A DNA stretch of 64,000 nucleotides. It comes from Pelagimonas sp017744045 (GTDB taxonomy: Bacteria > Pseudomonadota > Alphaproteobacteria > Rhodobacterales > Rhodobacteraceae). A program made the translations under genes and the position numbers. The stretch lies in NCBI RefSeq assembly GCF_017744045.1, contig NZ_JAGHRD010000001.1; one strand, 5' to 3'. Shown here piece after piece: positions 20,060 through 28,779 of the stretch (position 1 is its first letter; every line of letters starts with the position of its first letter). Below the pieces are notes generated by a model. The model searched no databases. It saw only the letters and a program-made list of their open reading frames with translations, and was not told where the DNA came from.

Positions 20060-21796
20060 ATGCGTAATCCGGAAAACCTGTTGGAAATCGAGAACCTTAA
20101 GGTCTCGTTCCAGATGAGGAACTTTACCCTGGACGCGGTCAAGGACATCGACCTGTCAATCAAACCCGGCGAAGTGGTTGGAGTGGTTGGTGAAAGCGGC
20201 TCGGGCAAATCTTTGACCGCGCGCGCCATTCTGAACCTGATGCCGCGCACGGCGCAGACGACTGGGTCGGTCAAGTTCAAGGGGCGCGATGGCGTGGTCT
20301 CGGTCCTGGATCATGGCCGCGAAAGCCGCACCATGCGCGAGCTGCGCGGTGGCCAGATTGGCATGATCTTTCAAGAGCCGATGACGGCGCTCTCCCCGGT
20401 GCACTCCATTGGCCAGCAGGTGATGAAGACCCTGACCCTGCATACCGATCTGCGCAAGAAAGCGTTGGAGGATCGCGCCGCTGAGTTGATGGACCTGGTG
20501 CAACTGCCCGATCCGCGCGGGATGCTAAAAAAGTACCCCCACCAGCTTTCGGGTGGGATGCGGCAGCGGGCGATGATCGCCATGGCCCTGTCCTGCAACC
20601 CCTCGCTCTTGCTGGCGGATGAGCCAACCACCGCGCTTGATGTGACGACCGAGGCGCAAATCCTCAACCTGATCCGTGGCTTGCAAGAGCAGTTCAATAT
20701 GGGCGTGATGTTCATCACCCATAATTTTGGCGTCGTGGCCGAGCTGGCGGATCGTGTCACGGTGATGAACCATGGCATCGTCGAAGAGACCGGCACCATT
20801 GACGAGATTTTTTACGAACCCAAAGCGGCCTATACGCAAAAGCTGCTTTCGTTGATCCCGCGCCTGCCGGAATATGCCATGGCCGACAATGTCGACGCGA
20901 TCCCGGCGCAACCTGCCGCTGCCGCTAAGAAAGCGGATGAGGACGTGGTGCTGAAGGTCGAGAACCTCAAGATGTATTTCCCCACGCAGAAAGATTGGCG
21001 CGGGCGCGTGACAGAAGAGCTGAAGGCGGTGGATGATGTCAGCTTTATCATCCGGCGTGGCGAAACCTTTGGGTTGGTTGGGGAAAGCGGGTCGGGAAAA
21101 TCCACCGTCGCCCGCGCTATTCTGCGCGCCTATCAGCCAACCGGAGGCAGCGTGTTTTTTCGGGCTCCGGACGGTAACTTCCATGAGTTGACCGAGCTGC
21201 AAGGCGACCGACTGCGCAGGATGCGCGCCCATATGCAGATGGTGTTTCAAGATCCCTATTCCTCGCTCAACCCGCGTATGACGGTGGAACAGCTGATTGG
21301 TGAACCGATGGTCAATCAGGGGGAAACCAACCAGAAACTGATCCGCGAAAAAGCGGCGGCGTTGCTGCATCAGGTCGGGTTGAAGCCCGATATGCTATCA
21401 CGCTATCCCCATGCCTTTTCCGGCGGGCAGCGTCAGCGCATCGGCATTGCCCGCGCCCTCGTGACCAACCCGTCCTTTGTGGTGCTGGATGAAAGCGTTT
21501 CGGCGCTGGATGTGTCCATTGCTGCGCAGACCATCGACTTGCTGCGCGAGCTGCAAGAGACGCTGAAACTCACCTATCTTTTCATCACCCATGACCTGTC
21601 GATGATCGCCAATTTCGCCGACAATATCGGTGTGATGCAAAAGGGAAAATTGGTCGAGGCTGGCGATACGGTGAGCTTTTTCGCCAATCCGCGCGAAGCA
21701 TATTCTCGTCGGTTACTGAATGCCGTCCCCATCCCTGATCCGCGCCGGGCCCGCCGGTTGCGGGCACGTCGCGAAAAAGAGGCGCTATCGGCATGA
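20060..21796 (+). CDS. Fused double ATPase of the family-5 ABC importer
   Basis: The 578-residue protein joins the DppD- and DppF-type ATPases in one chain. Domain 1 (about 1-265) has Walker A GESGSGKS, signature LSGGMRQR and Walker B LLLADEPTTALD. After a linker rich in Ala (about 270-295), domain 2 has GESGSGKST, FSGGQRQR and VVLDESVSALD. Both sites look catalytically complete. It energises import through the two permeases just upstream and overlaps the HAD-fusion gene by 4 bp, so the downstream protein is made in concert with the transporter. Confidence 0.93.
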   Translation: MRNPENLLEIENLKVSFQMRNFTLDAVKDIDLSIKPGEVVGVVGESGSGKSLTARAILNLMPRTAQTTGSVKFKGRDGVVSVLDHGRESRTMRELRGGQIGMIFQEPMTALSPVHSIGQQVMKTLTLHTDLRKKALEDRAAELMDLVQLPDPRGMLKKYPHQLSGGMRQRAMIAMALSCNPSLLLADEPTTALDVTTEAQILNLIRGLQEQFNMGVMFITHNFGVVAELADRVTVMNHGIVEETGTIDEIFYEPKAAYTQKLLSLIPRLPEYAMADNVDAIPAQPAAAAKKADEDVVLKVENLKMYFPTQKDWRGRVTEELKAVDDVSFIIRRGETFGLVGESGSGKSTVARAILRAYQPTGGSVFFRAPDGNFHELTELQGDRLRRMRAHMQMVFQDPYSSLNPRMTVEQLIGEPMVNQGETNQKLIREKAAALLHQVGLKPDMLSRYPHAFSGGQRQRIGIARALVTNPSFVVLDESVSALDVSIAAQTIDLLRELQETLKLTYLFITHDLSMIANFADNIGVMQKGKLVEAGDTVSFFANPREAYSRRLLNAVPIPDPRRARRLRARREKEALSA

Positions 21797-22983
21797 GTAT
21801 TGATCACGTTCTGGAAGAGGCCCGCAGATTTGCCCCCATTCTGCTGCTAGATCGGGCAGAACCGTTTCGCCCGGTGCAAATTGGGGTGCATGCCTTTCAT
21901 GCGGAAGGGCCTTCTCCCAGCTCCAAGTTCCAAGTCACGCTGCGCGGCGATATTTGCTATGAATATGCGATCTTTTGGGATCACGACATTTGCCATACCT
22001 ACGATCTGGAACATGTCTGGGTGCATGTGGCAGAGGGAAAGGTCATCGCGGTCGAAGCCACCTTTCATGGCAGCCGACATGAGGTGTCTTTGGCCTTGGC
22101 AGATGGGCAGCCGCTAATCTGGTGTGAGGCAGGCGCACATGCACATTTTCGCAATCGCGCCCATCGCGACCAGATGGCCGAGGCGACGCGCCTGACCTGT
22201 GGCAGTTCCGCAGGGCATGGTGGCGTCCATACCGGCAATCCATTTGCGCAAGATTGGACTGAGATCACCGCCGCCGACCACCGCTTGGCCAAACTCTATC
22301 TGCAACGGTTGCAATTCACACCCTGCTTTGGCCATGGGTTGGATGTCGATCTGGCTGATGTGCCGTTTCTGCCCGTCACAGACCTTCCGGTTTTTATCAA
22401 GGCCCGGATGGAGATCCTGTTGGGCAAGCTGCGCAGACAGACACCTCATATGCCCGCGATCTTTTTTGATTGTGGTGATACGCTGGTGGATGAAGGCACC
22501 GAGATCAAGCGCGATGATGGCAGTGATGTGGTGATCAGCGCCGAGCTGATCCCCGGTGCCGAAAAGGTCATTCGTGATCTCCATGACATGGGCTACCGAT
22601 TGTGTCTTGTCGCGGATGGTCCGCGTGAGACATTTGAAAACGTCTTGAAACCCTCTGGCCTCTGGGATCTGTTCGAGCAGCATGTGATTTCCGGCGATGT
22701 CGGCGTGCACAAACCAGATGCTCGCATGTTTGAGGTCGCGCGGGAAAAGATGGGGTTGACCAAAGATCAGTTGCGCTATGTTCCGATGATTGGAAACAAC
22801 CTGGAACGTGATATTCTGGGGGCGAACCGGGCCGGGCATCCGTCGTTCTTTTTCGATTGGTCAGATCGCCGCCGCCGTATTCCTGAAACCCAAGACGAAC
22901 AGCCCACGGTTCAATTTTCCAGCCTGCAAGTGCTGGTGCATATTTTGCAGCTCTTTGAATTCTCGCTCAGCAAGGATCCCTGA
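21793..22983 (+). CDS. HAD-superfamily hydrolase fused to an unrecognised N-terminal domain
   Basis: Residues ~220-385 form a HAD hydrolase. Motif I is D226-C-G-D229 (FFDCGDTLVDE), motif III Lys307 (HKPDARMF), and motif IV GNNLERD (about 334-340). Motif II reads LVADG, with Asp in place of the usual Ser/Thr. Residues 1-215 are a separate domain I cannot name. It is rich in His, Trp and acidic residues (CYEYAIFWDHDICHTY, EHVWVHV, THGSRHEV-like pattern FHGSRHEV), suggesting a metal or sugar site. Its place between the ABC ATPase and the GH28 gene suggests a step on imported sugars, possibly dephosphorylation. The function is unknown. Confidence 0.75.
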   Translation: MSIDHVLEEARRFAPILLLDRAEPFRPVQIGVHAFHAEGPSPSSKFQVTLRGDICYEYAIFWDHDICHTYDLEHVWVHVAEGKVIAVEATFHGSRHEVSLALADGQPLIWCEAGAHAHFRNRAHRDQMAEATRLTCGSSAGHGGVHTGNPFAQDWTEITAADHRLAKLYLQRLQFTPCFGHGLDVDLADVPFLPVTDLPVFIKARMEILLGKLRRQTPHMPAIFFDCGDTLVDEGTEIKRDDGSDVVISAELIPGAEKVIRDLHDMGYRLCLVADGPRETFENVLKPSGLWDLFEQHVISGDVGVHKPDARMFEVAREKMGLTKDQLRYVPMIGNNLERDILGANRAGHPSFFFDWSDRRRRIPETQDEQPTVQFSSLQVLVHILQLFEFSLSKDP

Positions 22984-22984
22984 C

Positions 22985-24310
22985 ATGACAGAAATTCACG
23001 CCCCGCAAGAGGGCAACGTCATCACCGAGATATTGCAAGCCGCCATTGATAGCACCGCTGCTGCGGGTGGTGGCCGCGTGACGCTTCCGCGCGGGCGCTG
23101 GGTTTCGGGCGCAATTGTCATGCGCTCGGGGATTGAGCTGCACGTGCCTTTGGGGGCAACCCTTGCCTGTTCTGGTGATTACGATGACTTTGAGGCGGGC
23201 ACCGTGTCTGTTGTCGCCGAGGACAGTGACCGCGGTTTCATCGTGGCCCGCGATGCCGAGAATATCGCGATCACCGGCAAAGGTGTGATCCATGGCAGCG
23301 GTCCGGATTGGTGTTCGCGTGAGGGTTTGTTCGACGGGGTCAAATGGGCAAACTACAACCGCCCCCGCATGGTGGTGTTCGAGGCTTGTCGCAATGTCGA
23401 TATTCGCGACGTGACCTTTACCGAGGCCCCGATGTGGACCATTCACCTGGTCGCTTGCGAGCATATTCGGGTGAGCGACCTGACAATTCTCAACGACATG
23501 GCGATGCCGAACACAGACGGGGTGAATTTCGACAGCTGTCGCGATGCCTTTATGTCCGGGTGCAAGATTGTCGCCGCTGATGACTCGGTCTGTGTGAAAA
23601 CCTGCGCCAAGCTTGATCCAGCCTTGGAAGGGCCAGCAGAGCGCATTCACGTCACGAATTGCCATTTCACCTCGCGCAGTTGTTCGGTGAAGATCGGGAC
23701 GGAAACCCATCAGGATGTGCGCGATGTGTTGTTTTCCGGGATCACGATCACGGGCACCAATCGCGCCTTTGGCATTATGGCGCGGGATGGCGGCACGATT
23801 GAACGTATTCGTTTTTCCAATAGCACCGTGGATTGCGCTCAAACTCCGCACGCCTATTGGGGATCTGGTGAACCAATAACGATCAATTCCCATGCGCGCG
23901 TCCGAGGCGCGCAGCCGTCGATTGTGCGTGACATTGCGGTGACCGGAATAACAGGGCGTTGCGAGGGGGCGATTGTCGTGCATGGTGATCCCGAAAGGCC
24001 CATCGAGAACCTGCTGATTTCAGCGGTCAACCTGCGCCAGGAGCCAGGCGAATATGCGCATGAAATGTTTTTGGATCTGCGCCCCGTGCCCGAGGATGTG
24101 AACGATCTGGATGATCCTGAATTGGGGCGGCGAAACTGTTTCGTGCGCCGCCCTGATGGCGGGATTTATGGAGTCGATCCATACCCGAATGGCCTGCCGG
24201 GCATCTATCTGCGTCACGCGCGAGAGGCGCGTTTGGAGCAGGTGCATATTGACCGACCTTCTCCCTTGCCCGAGGGCTGGTCGCCTGATTTGATTGATCG
24301 GGACGGCTGA
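22985..24310 (+). CDS. Glycoside hydrolase family 28 (polygalacturonase-like), cytoplasmic
   Basis: A right-handed beta-helix protein of 441 residues. GH28 hallmarks are visible: an early GGGRVTLPRGRW turn, NTDGVNFDSC (the NTDG/acidic motif), AADDSVCVK (the DD motif), and a later SVKIGTET in the place of the RIK region. No signal peptide is present, so it acts inside the cell, probably as an exo-enzyme on short imported oligogalacturonides or rhamnogalacturonides. It starts 1 bp after the HAD-fusion stop. A longer upstream frame exists but overlaps that gene heavily and is rejected. Its stop is 2 bp from the stop of the convergent uxaA-type gene. Confidence 0.88.
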   Translation: MTEIHAPQEGNVITEILQAAIDSTAAAGGGRVTLPRGRWVSGAIVMRSGIELHVPLGATLACSGDYDDFEAGTVSVVAEDSDRGFIVARDAENIAITGKGVIHGSGPDWCSREGLFDGVKWANYNRPRMVVFEACRNVDIRDVTFTEAPMWTIHLVACEHIRVSDLTILNDMAMPNTDGVNFDSCRDAFMSGCKIVAADDSVCVKTCAKLDPALEGPAERIHVTNCHFTSRSCSVKIGTETHQDVRDVLFSGITITGTNRAFGIMARDGGTIERIRFSNSTVDCAQTPHAYWGSGEPITINSHARVRGAQPSIVRDIAVTGITGRCEGAIVVHGDPERPIENLLISAVNLRQEPGEYAHEMFLDLRPVPEDVNDLDDPELGRRNCFVRRPDGGIYGVDPYPNGLPGIYLRHAREARLEQVHIDRPSPLPEGWSPDLIDRDG

Positions 24311-24312
24311 TC

Positions 24313-25830
24313 CTACATGACCGCCCCAATGGTCCAGGGAACAAACTCCACCCCGCCATAGCCCAGTTTTTCGCTTTGCGTCTGGGCACCGCTGGCGGTG
24401 TTTATCATAATATCCAGAAGCTCTTGCCCTTTGTCTTCCAATGAGACGCCATCGCTGACGATATCACCGCAATTGAGGTCCATATCGCCCTGCATACGGC
24501 GATACATCTCGGAATTGGTGGCCAGTTTCACGCATGGGACCGGCTGATAACCGGATACCGAGCCGCGCCCGGTGGTAAAGACGATCAGGTTCGCGCCGGA
24601 AGCGATCTGCCCTGTCACCGAACAGGGGTCAAAGCCGGGGCTGTCCATAAAGACAAATCCGTTGGTGTCGATAAGCTCGCCGAACTCATAGACCGCACGC
24701 AATGGGGCAGAGCCGCTTTTGGCCACTGCGCCCAGCGACTTTTCCAGGATAGTGGTCAACCCGCCGCGCTTGTTGCCGGGGCTTGGGTTATTGTCCATCT
24801 CACCACCATTGCGCGCGCAGTAGTCTTCCCACCAGGCAATGCGCGTCAGCAGCTTGTCGGCCACGTCCGGGGTTTCGGCGCGGGCCGTCAGCAAGTGTTC
24901 AGCGCCATAGATTTCAGGTGTTTCGGAGAGAATGGTTGTGCCGCCATGGCGCACGATGAGATCCGAGGCGATGCCCAAAGCGGGGTTGGCAGTTATACCG
25001 GAATAGCCATCTGACCCGCCACATTGCATGCCAATGGTCAGCGCGCTGAGCGGGGCGGGGGCGCGTTGTGCCTGATTGGCGATCTCAGCGATCCCGCGCA
25101 ATTCTTGCAGGCCGCGCGCCACCGTGGCGGCTGTGCCGCCTTCGGATTGGATCGTCATGTAACGCAGCGCTCCGTCCGAGCGGATTGGTCGACTGCCAAC
25201 AAGGTCGGCCACCTGCATGACTTCACAGCCCAGCCCGACCAACAGGATACCGCCAAAATTTGGGTTTTGGGCATAGCCTGCCAGGGTTCTGAACAGCGTG
25301 GCATAGCCTTCATCCGCAGCCGACATGCCGCAGCCCGTCCCATGTACGATGGGAACAATCCCATCGACATTTGGGAAGTCATCGAGCAAGCCGGTTTCGG
25401 TTGCGGCCTGCGCGATGAAACGGGCGACAGAGCCGGAACAATTCACCGAGGTCAGCACCCCGATATAGTTGCGCGTGCCCACCTTGCCGTCGCTGCGATG
25501 GTAGCCCAGAAAATGGCGATCTGATTGGATCGGCGCCAGCGGTTTGACCGCCTGCTGGCCATCCGTCTTGGCCACATGATCCGCCATGCCCAGATTATGG
25601 GAATGAACATGATCACCCGGCGCAATCGGCGCAGTCGCCTGCCCAATCACCTGCCCGTAGCGGCGTAGATTGTCGCCGACCCCATGCGGGGCAAGAGCTA
25701 TCTTATGCCCGCGCGGGATGTCGGAATTTGGAGCCAGCCCAAGGTCATCAATCATGCCGCCCGCCTTGAGATCGCTCAGGGCGATGGCGACGGAATCTCC
25801 CGTCTGCAAAATCAGAGTTTGGGTCGTCAT
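24313..25830 (-). CDS. uxaA: Altronate dehydratase family protein (UxaA type)
   Basis: The 505-residue protein has the two-part structure of altronate and galactarate dehydratases: an N-terminal SAF domain (about 1-95) and a long C-terminal catalytic domain. The latter has GYHRSDGKVGTRNYIGVL, HGTGCGMS, LGCEVMQ and MQCGGSDGYSG, whose cysteines suit an iron site. Altronate dehydratase turns D-altronate, from galacturonate via tagaturonate, into 2-keto-3-deoxygluconate. It is the last gene of the minus-strand hexuronate operon and overlaps uxuA by 4 bp. A galactarate dehydratase role cannot be excluded. Confidence 0.88.
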   Translation of the reverse strand: MTTQTLILQTGDSVAIALSDLKAGGMIDDLGLAPNSDIPRGHKIALAPHGVGDNLRRYGQVIGQATAPIAPGDHVHSHNLGMADHVAKTDGQQAVKPLAPIQSDRHFLGYHRSDGKVGTRNYIGVLTSVNCSGSVARFIAQAATETGLLDDFPNVDGIVPIVHGTGCGMSAADEGYATLFRTLAGYAQNPNFGGILLVGLGCEVMQVADLVGSRPIRSDGALRYMTIQSEGGTAATVARGLQELRGIAEIANQAQRAPAPLSALTIGMQCGGSDGYSGITANPALGIASDLIVRHGGTTILSETPEIYGAEHLLTARAETPDVADKLLTRIAWWEDYCARNGGEMDNNPSPGNKRGGLTTILEKSLGAVAKSGSAPLRAVYEFGELIDTNGFVFMDSPGFDPCSVTGQIASGANLIVFTTGRGSVSGYQPVPCVKLATNSEMYRRMQGDMDLNCGDIVSDGVSLEDKGQELLDIMINTASGAQTQSEKLGYGGVEFVPWTIGAVM

Positions 25831-27002
25831 ATCGCCTCCAACGCGTGGATAACCCCGCGCAGTTCCGCCAGTCCGCGCATGCGCCCAATCAGCGGGTAGC
25901 CAGGATAGGTTCCCATGCTGGCATCGCTCAGCAGATCGTGACCGTGATCCGGTCGGAAGGGAATGTCGAAATCCGGCCTGTCATTGGCTTTGCGTCTGTT
26001 TTCTTCGTTCAACAGGACACGGGCCAGCGCGACCATATTGGTGTCCCCTTCCAGATGCGCCGACTCTTCAAAGGAACCGTCGGGATCTTTGCGCACATTG
26101 CGGAGATGGGCAAAATGGATGCGGGATGCATTCTGTTCGGCAATGGCAACAACATCATTGTCCGGGTTCGCCCCAAGCGAGCCAGAGCACAGCGTCAAAC
26201 CATTTGCGTTGCTGTCATGGGCCGACATGATCCAATCGATGTCATCAGCGTTTGAAACGATCCGTGGCAGACCCAGAATATCGCGCGGCGGATCGTCTGG
26301 ATGGACGCAAAACCGCATTCCCAATTCTTCGGCGGTGGGGATGATTTCGTCGAGGAACCGTTTGTAATTTGCCCTGAGATCCGAATGGCTCAGCCCGGAA
26401 TAGCTTTGCAAGGCTTGCCGCAAACCATTCACATCATAGCGGTCAAAGGCCCCAGGCAAACCCGCCATGATCGAAGCCAAAAGGGTGTCACGATCTTCCT
26501 GAGTGCTGGCCGTATACCACTCGGCGGCTTTGGTCAAAACATCCGAAGGATAATCCTCAGCCGCTTCCATGCGTCCCAGCATATGGATTTCAAACGCGGC
26601 CATGCGATGGGCCTCAAAGCGCAGACAGGTTCCGCCATTTGCGACGGGTGCATGCAAATCGGTGCGGGTCCAATCCAGCAGCGGCATGAAGTTGTAACAG
26701 ATGGTATCAATGCCCTCTGCCGCGAGATGGGCCATGGATTGGCGGTAATTGGCGAAGAGCATCGTCAGATCGCCGGTGCCGCGTTTGATATCCTCGTGCA
26801 GGGGCAGGCTTTCGACCACTGTCCAATCCATGCCTGCCGCCTTGATCAGGTCACGGCGTTTGCCAATCGCATCACGCGACCAAACCTCGCCATAGGGAAT
26901 TTCGTGCAAAGACGTGACGATGCCCGAGGCTCCGGTTTGCCTGATATCGGCCAGCGAGATCTTGTCCAAACCCTCACCATACCAGCGAAAGGTCTCTTTC
27001 AT
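25827..27002 (-). CDS. uxuA: Mannonate dehydratase
   Basis: A TIM-barrel enzyme of 391 residues that dehydrates D-mannonate to 2-keto-3-deoxygluconate. The N-terminus (FRWYGEGLDKISLADIRQ) and the metal-binding segment FCVHPDDPPRDILGLPRI are typical of UxuA, as is LCSGSLGANPDNDV. This is the glucuronate branch, so the operon covers both glucuronate (UxuB/UxuA) and galacturonate (UxaA) degradation. It overlaps uxuB by 4 bp and uxaA by 4 bp. Confidence 0.94.
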   Translation of the reverse strand: MKETFRWYGEGLDKISLADIRQTGASGIVTSLHEIPYGEVWSRDAIGKRRDLIKAAGMDWTVVESLPLHEDIKRGTGDLTMLFANYRQSMAHLAAEGIDTICYNFMPLLDWTRTDLHAPVANGGTCLRFEAHRMAAFEIHMLGRMEAAEDYPSDVLTKAAEWYTASTQEDRDTLLASIMAGLPGAFDRYDVNGLRQALQSYSGLSHSDLRANYKRFLDEIIPTAEELGMRFCVHPDDPPRDILGLPRIVSNADDIDWIMSAHDSNANGLTLCSGSLGANPDNDVVAIAEQNASRIHFAHLRNVRKDPDGSFEESAHLEGDTNMVALARVLLNEENRRKANDRPDFDIPFRPDHGHDLLSDASMGTYPGYPLIGRMRGLAELRGVIHALEAI

Positions 27003-28411
27003 CGCGCGGTCTCCCTCATGGCAGCCAATGCCCCTTTGTCATCAAGTTTTGTGAGCGCCGCAAGCAGGGCAGGGGCGAGTTCGGCAGGGGGATCGCTGAA
27101 CACGGCTTTGAAACCGATGAGCTTGGTCACCAGATCGTCGCGGGTGGCGGCGGTTGTGATCAACTCTTGCAATTGATCCTGAAGCGGGTCCGAAATGGAA
27201 AGGGCGTTGCCGTTGTCATCCTTGCCCTCAAGAAACCGAACCCATCCGGCCACAGCCAGGGCCAAACCGTCAAAGCTGCGACCAGCCTTGGCATTGTCCT
27301 GAATGGTCCCAAGCAAGCGTTGTGGCAGTTTCTGACTTCCATCCATCGCGATTTGTTCCAGCCGATGCTGGATCGCCGGGTTTTGATACCGCTGCAGCAG
27401 GGCCTTGGCATAGGCGGGCAGGTCCGTGGCCTCGGGCGGGGTGAGGGTCGGGATAATTTCCTCGGTCCAAAGATGGGTCAGGAAGTCTATGATATCTTCG
27501 TTGCCACAAGCCTCGGACACCGTGCGAAACCCGGCGACTGCACCCAGATAGGCGAGGCTGGAATGGGTGCCATTCAACATGCGCAATTTCATATGTTCGA
27601 ACGCAGTTACGTCCTGCACGAACTGGGCTCCGACACTGGCGAAGTCGGGGCGATTGTTGTCGACAAACTGGTCTTCGATCACCCATTGGCTAAAGGGTTC
27701 GTGACCGACCGGAGCCACGTCCTGTTTACCGGTATGATCCGCGATCTGAGCGATCAGAGCGTCGGTTGTTGCCGGGACAATGCGGTCAACCATTGTCGGC
27801 GGGAAACGCGCCTCGGACCCAATCCAGGCGGCAAGGTCCGGATCGATTTGCGAGGCGAGCGACAACACGGCGGCTTTGATCTGCGCACCGTTATTGGGCA
27901 AGTTGTCCAGCGACATGACCGTAAAGGGGCGTAGGCCCACAGCGCGGCGATGTTGCAAAGCTCTGACAATATATCCCGGCGCGGATTTGGGCATGTCATG
28001 GGCGATGTCATGCTGAATATCCGGGTGGTTCAGGTCCAGCGCCCCGTCTGAAGAGGCCAGGCAATACCCCTTTTCGGTAATAGTCAGGCTGACGATTTTT
28101 ACGGTTTCATCCGCCATGGCATCCAACACGGCCTGTGGGTTTTCCGGTGCAACAAGGACGTCGTTCAGAACGGTGATGTCCTGCGTCTTCAAACCTTCCG
28201 GCCCCATCTCTGCCGCCGTATAGCGCCAGTTCTGCTTGCGCAGCTTGTCGCGCACCCCGGGAGACCGGAGGCTGACACCGATAACGCCCCAATTTCCTCC
28301 GTCTTTCTTCATGGCGTTCTGAATATAGACCGCGCCGTGAGAGCGGAAAAACGCCCCCAACCCCAGATGGACGATCCCAGTTTTCGGGGCGTTTGACATG
28401 TCTTGCGTCAT
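26999..28411 (-). CDS. uxuB: D-mannonate/fructuronate oxidoreductase (mannitol dehydrogenase family)
   Basis: The 470-residue protein is a polyol-specific long-chain dehydrogenase. It has an N-terminal nucleotide-binding fold (GIVHLGLGAFFRSHGAVY) and the catalytic region VDRIVPATTD...MKLRMLNGTHSSLAYLG with the conserved Lys-Asn-His pattern. In this context it should reduce fructuronate to mannonate, and could also serve tagaturonate (UxaB role), since UxaA is in the operon but no second dehydrogenase is. It is the first gene of the operon. Its promoter and a symmetric operator lie about 230-270 bp upstream. Confidence 0.87.
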   Translation of the reverse strand: MTQDMSNAPKTGIVHLGLGAFFRSHGAVYIQNAMKKDGGNWGVIGVSLRSPGVRDKLRKQNWRYTAAEMGPEGLKTQDITVLNDVLVAPENPQAVLDAMADETVKIVSLTITEKGYCLASSDGALDLNHPDIQHDIAHDMPKSAPGYIVRALQHRRAVGLRPFTVMSLDNLPNNGAQIKAAVLSLASQIDPDLAAWIGSEARFPPTMVDRIVPATTDALIAQIADHTGKQDVAPVGHEPFSQWVIEDQFVDNNRPDFASVGAQFVQDVTAFEHMKLRMLNGTHSSLAYLGAVAGFRTVSEACGNEDIIDFLTHLWTEEIIPTLTPPEATDLPAYAKALLQRYQNPAIQHRLEQIAMDGSQKLPQRLLGTIQDNAKAGRSFDGLALAVAGWVRFLEGKDDNGNALSISDPLQDQLQELITTAATRDDLVTKLIGFKAVFSDPPAELAPALLAALTKLDDKGALAAMRETAR

Positions 28412-28636
28412 TGGCGGTGAGCTTTCTTTGCTGGTCCGGAGATCGGCTCTCGGAGGGAATTCATTGCCTCAGATGCACCCTGAATATCTGTCGCGAGGGC
28501 GTAGGGGGCAAAGGTAGGGCGGGCGTCGGCATTCTGGCACGGAATTATGGACAGGCCGCGGGTTCGCGGCCCGGTTTGGGCTGACCAATTTTCGCCATGC
28601 GGAACCATGAGTCGCCTTTCCCCTGAAGCACCTCTG

Positions 28637-28684
28637 GCTATACGAATTTCGCGCAGACTAGTCAACTAATATGTTAGATTGACT
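28637..28684 (-). promoter_or_regulatory. Promoter and operator of the hexuronate operon
   Basis: On the minus strand TTGACT (28665-28660) and TATAGC (28642-28637) are separated by 17 bp, a good sigma-70 pattern. A 25-bp inverted repeat (28660-28684) covers and extends upstream of the -35 element. Its core is CTAATATGTTAG, and the outer arms are AGTCAA and TTGACT with one extra base on one side. A repressor bound here would block RNA polymerase. GntR-family uronate regulators are candidates; no such gene is in the window. Confidence 0.55.
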
Positions 28685-28716
28685 GCAATCTGTATTTGAC
28701 CGCGAATGCCGGAAAT

Positions 28717-28752
28717 AAAAAGGTCGCCATGCTACGCAATGGCGACCTTTTT
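28717..28752 (-). terminator. Terminator of the soeABC operon
   Basis: AGGTCGCCAT and ATGGCGACCT pair across an 8-nt loop, with five A and five T at the two ends, so it can work in both directions. It lies about 28 bp after the soeC stop. Confidence 0.9.
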
Positions 28753-28779
28753 CGTTGCAACTGACTGGGCAATCTCTGC

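Larger units (their letters stand above)
28412..28779. other. Intergenic region between uxuB and soeC
   Basis: These 368 bp carry no convincing gene. They hold a ~225-bp untranslated leader of the hexuronate operon, its promoter and operator (28637-28684), and the terminator of the soe operon (28717-28752). Confidence 0.7.

Noticed and set aside
22790..22984. Upstream extension of the GH28 gene
   Set aside because: It would overlap the HAD-fusion gene by almost 200 bp and adds no family sequence; ATG at 22985 fits the GH28 start.
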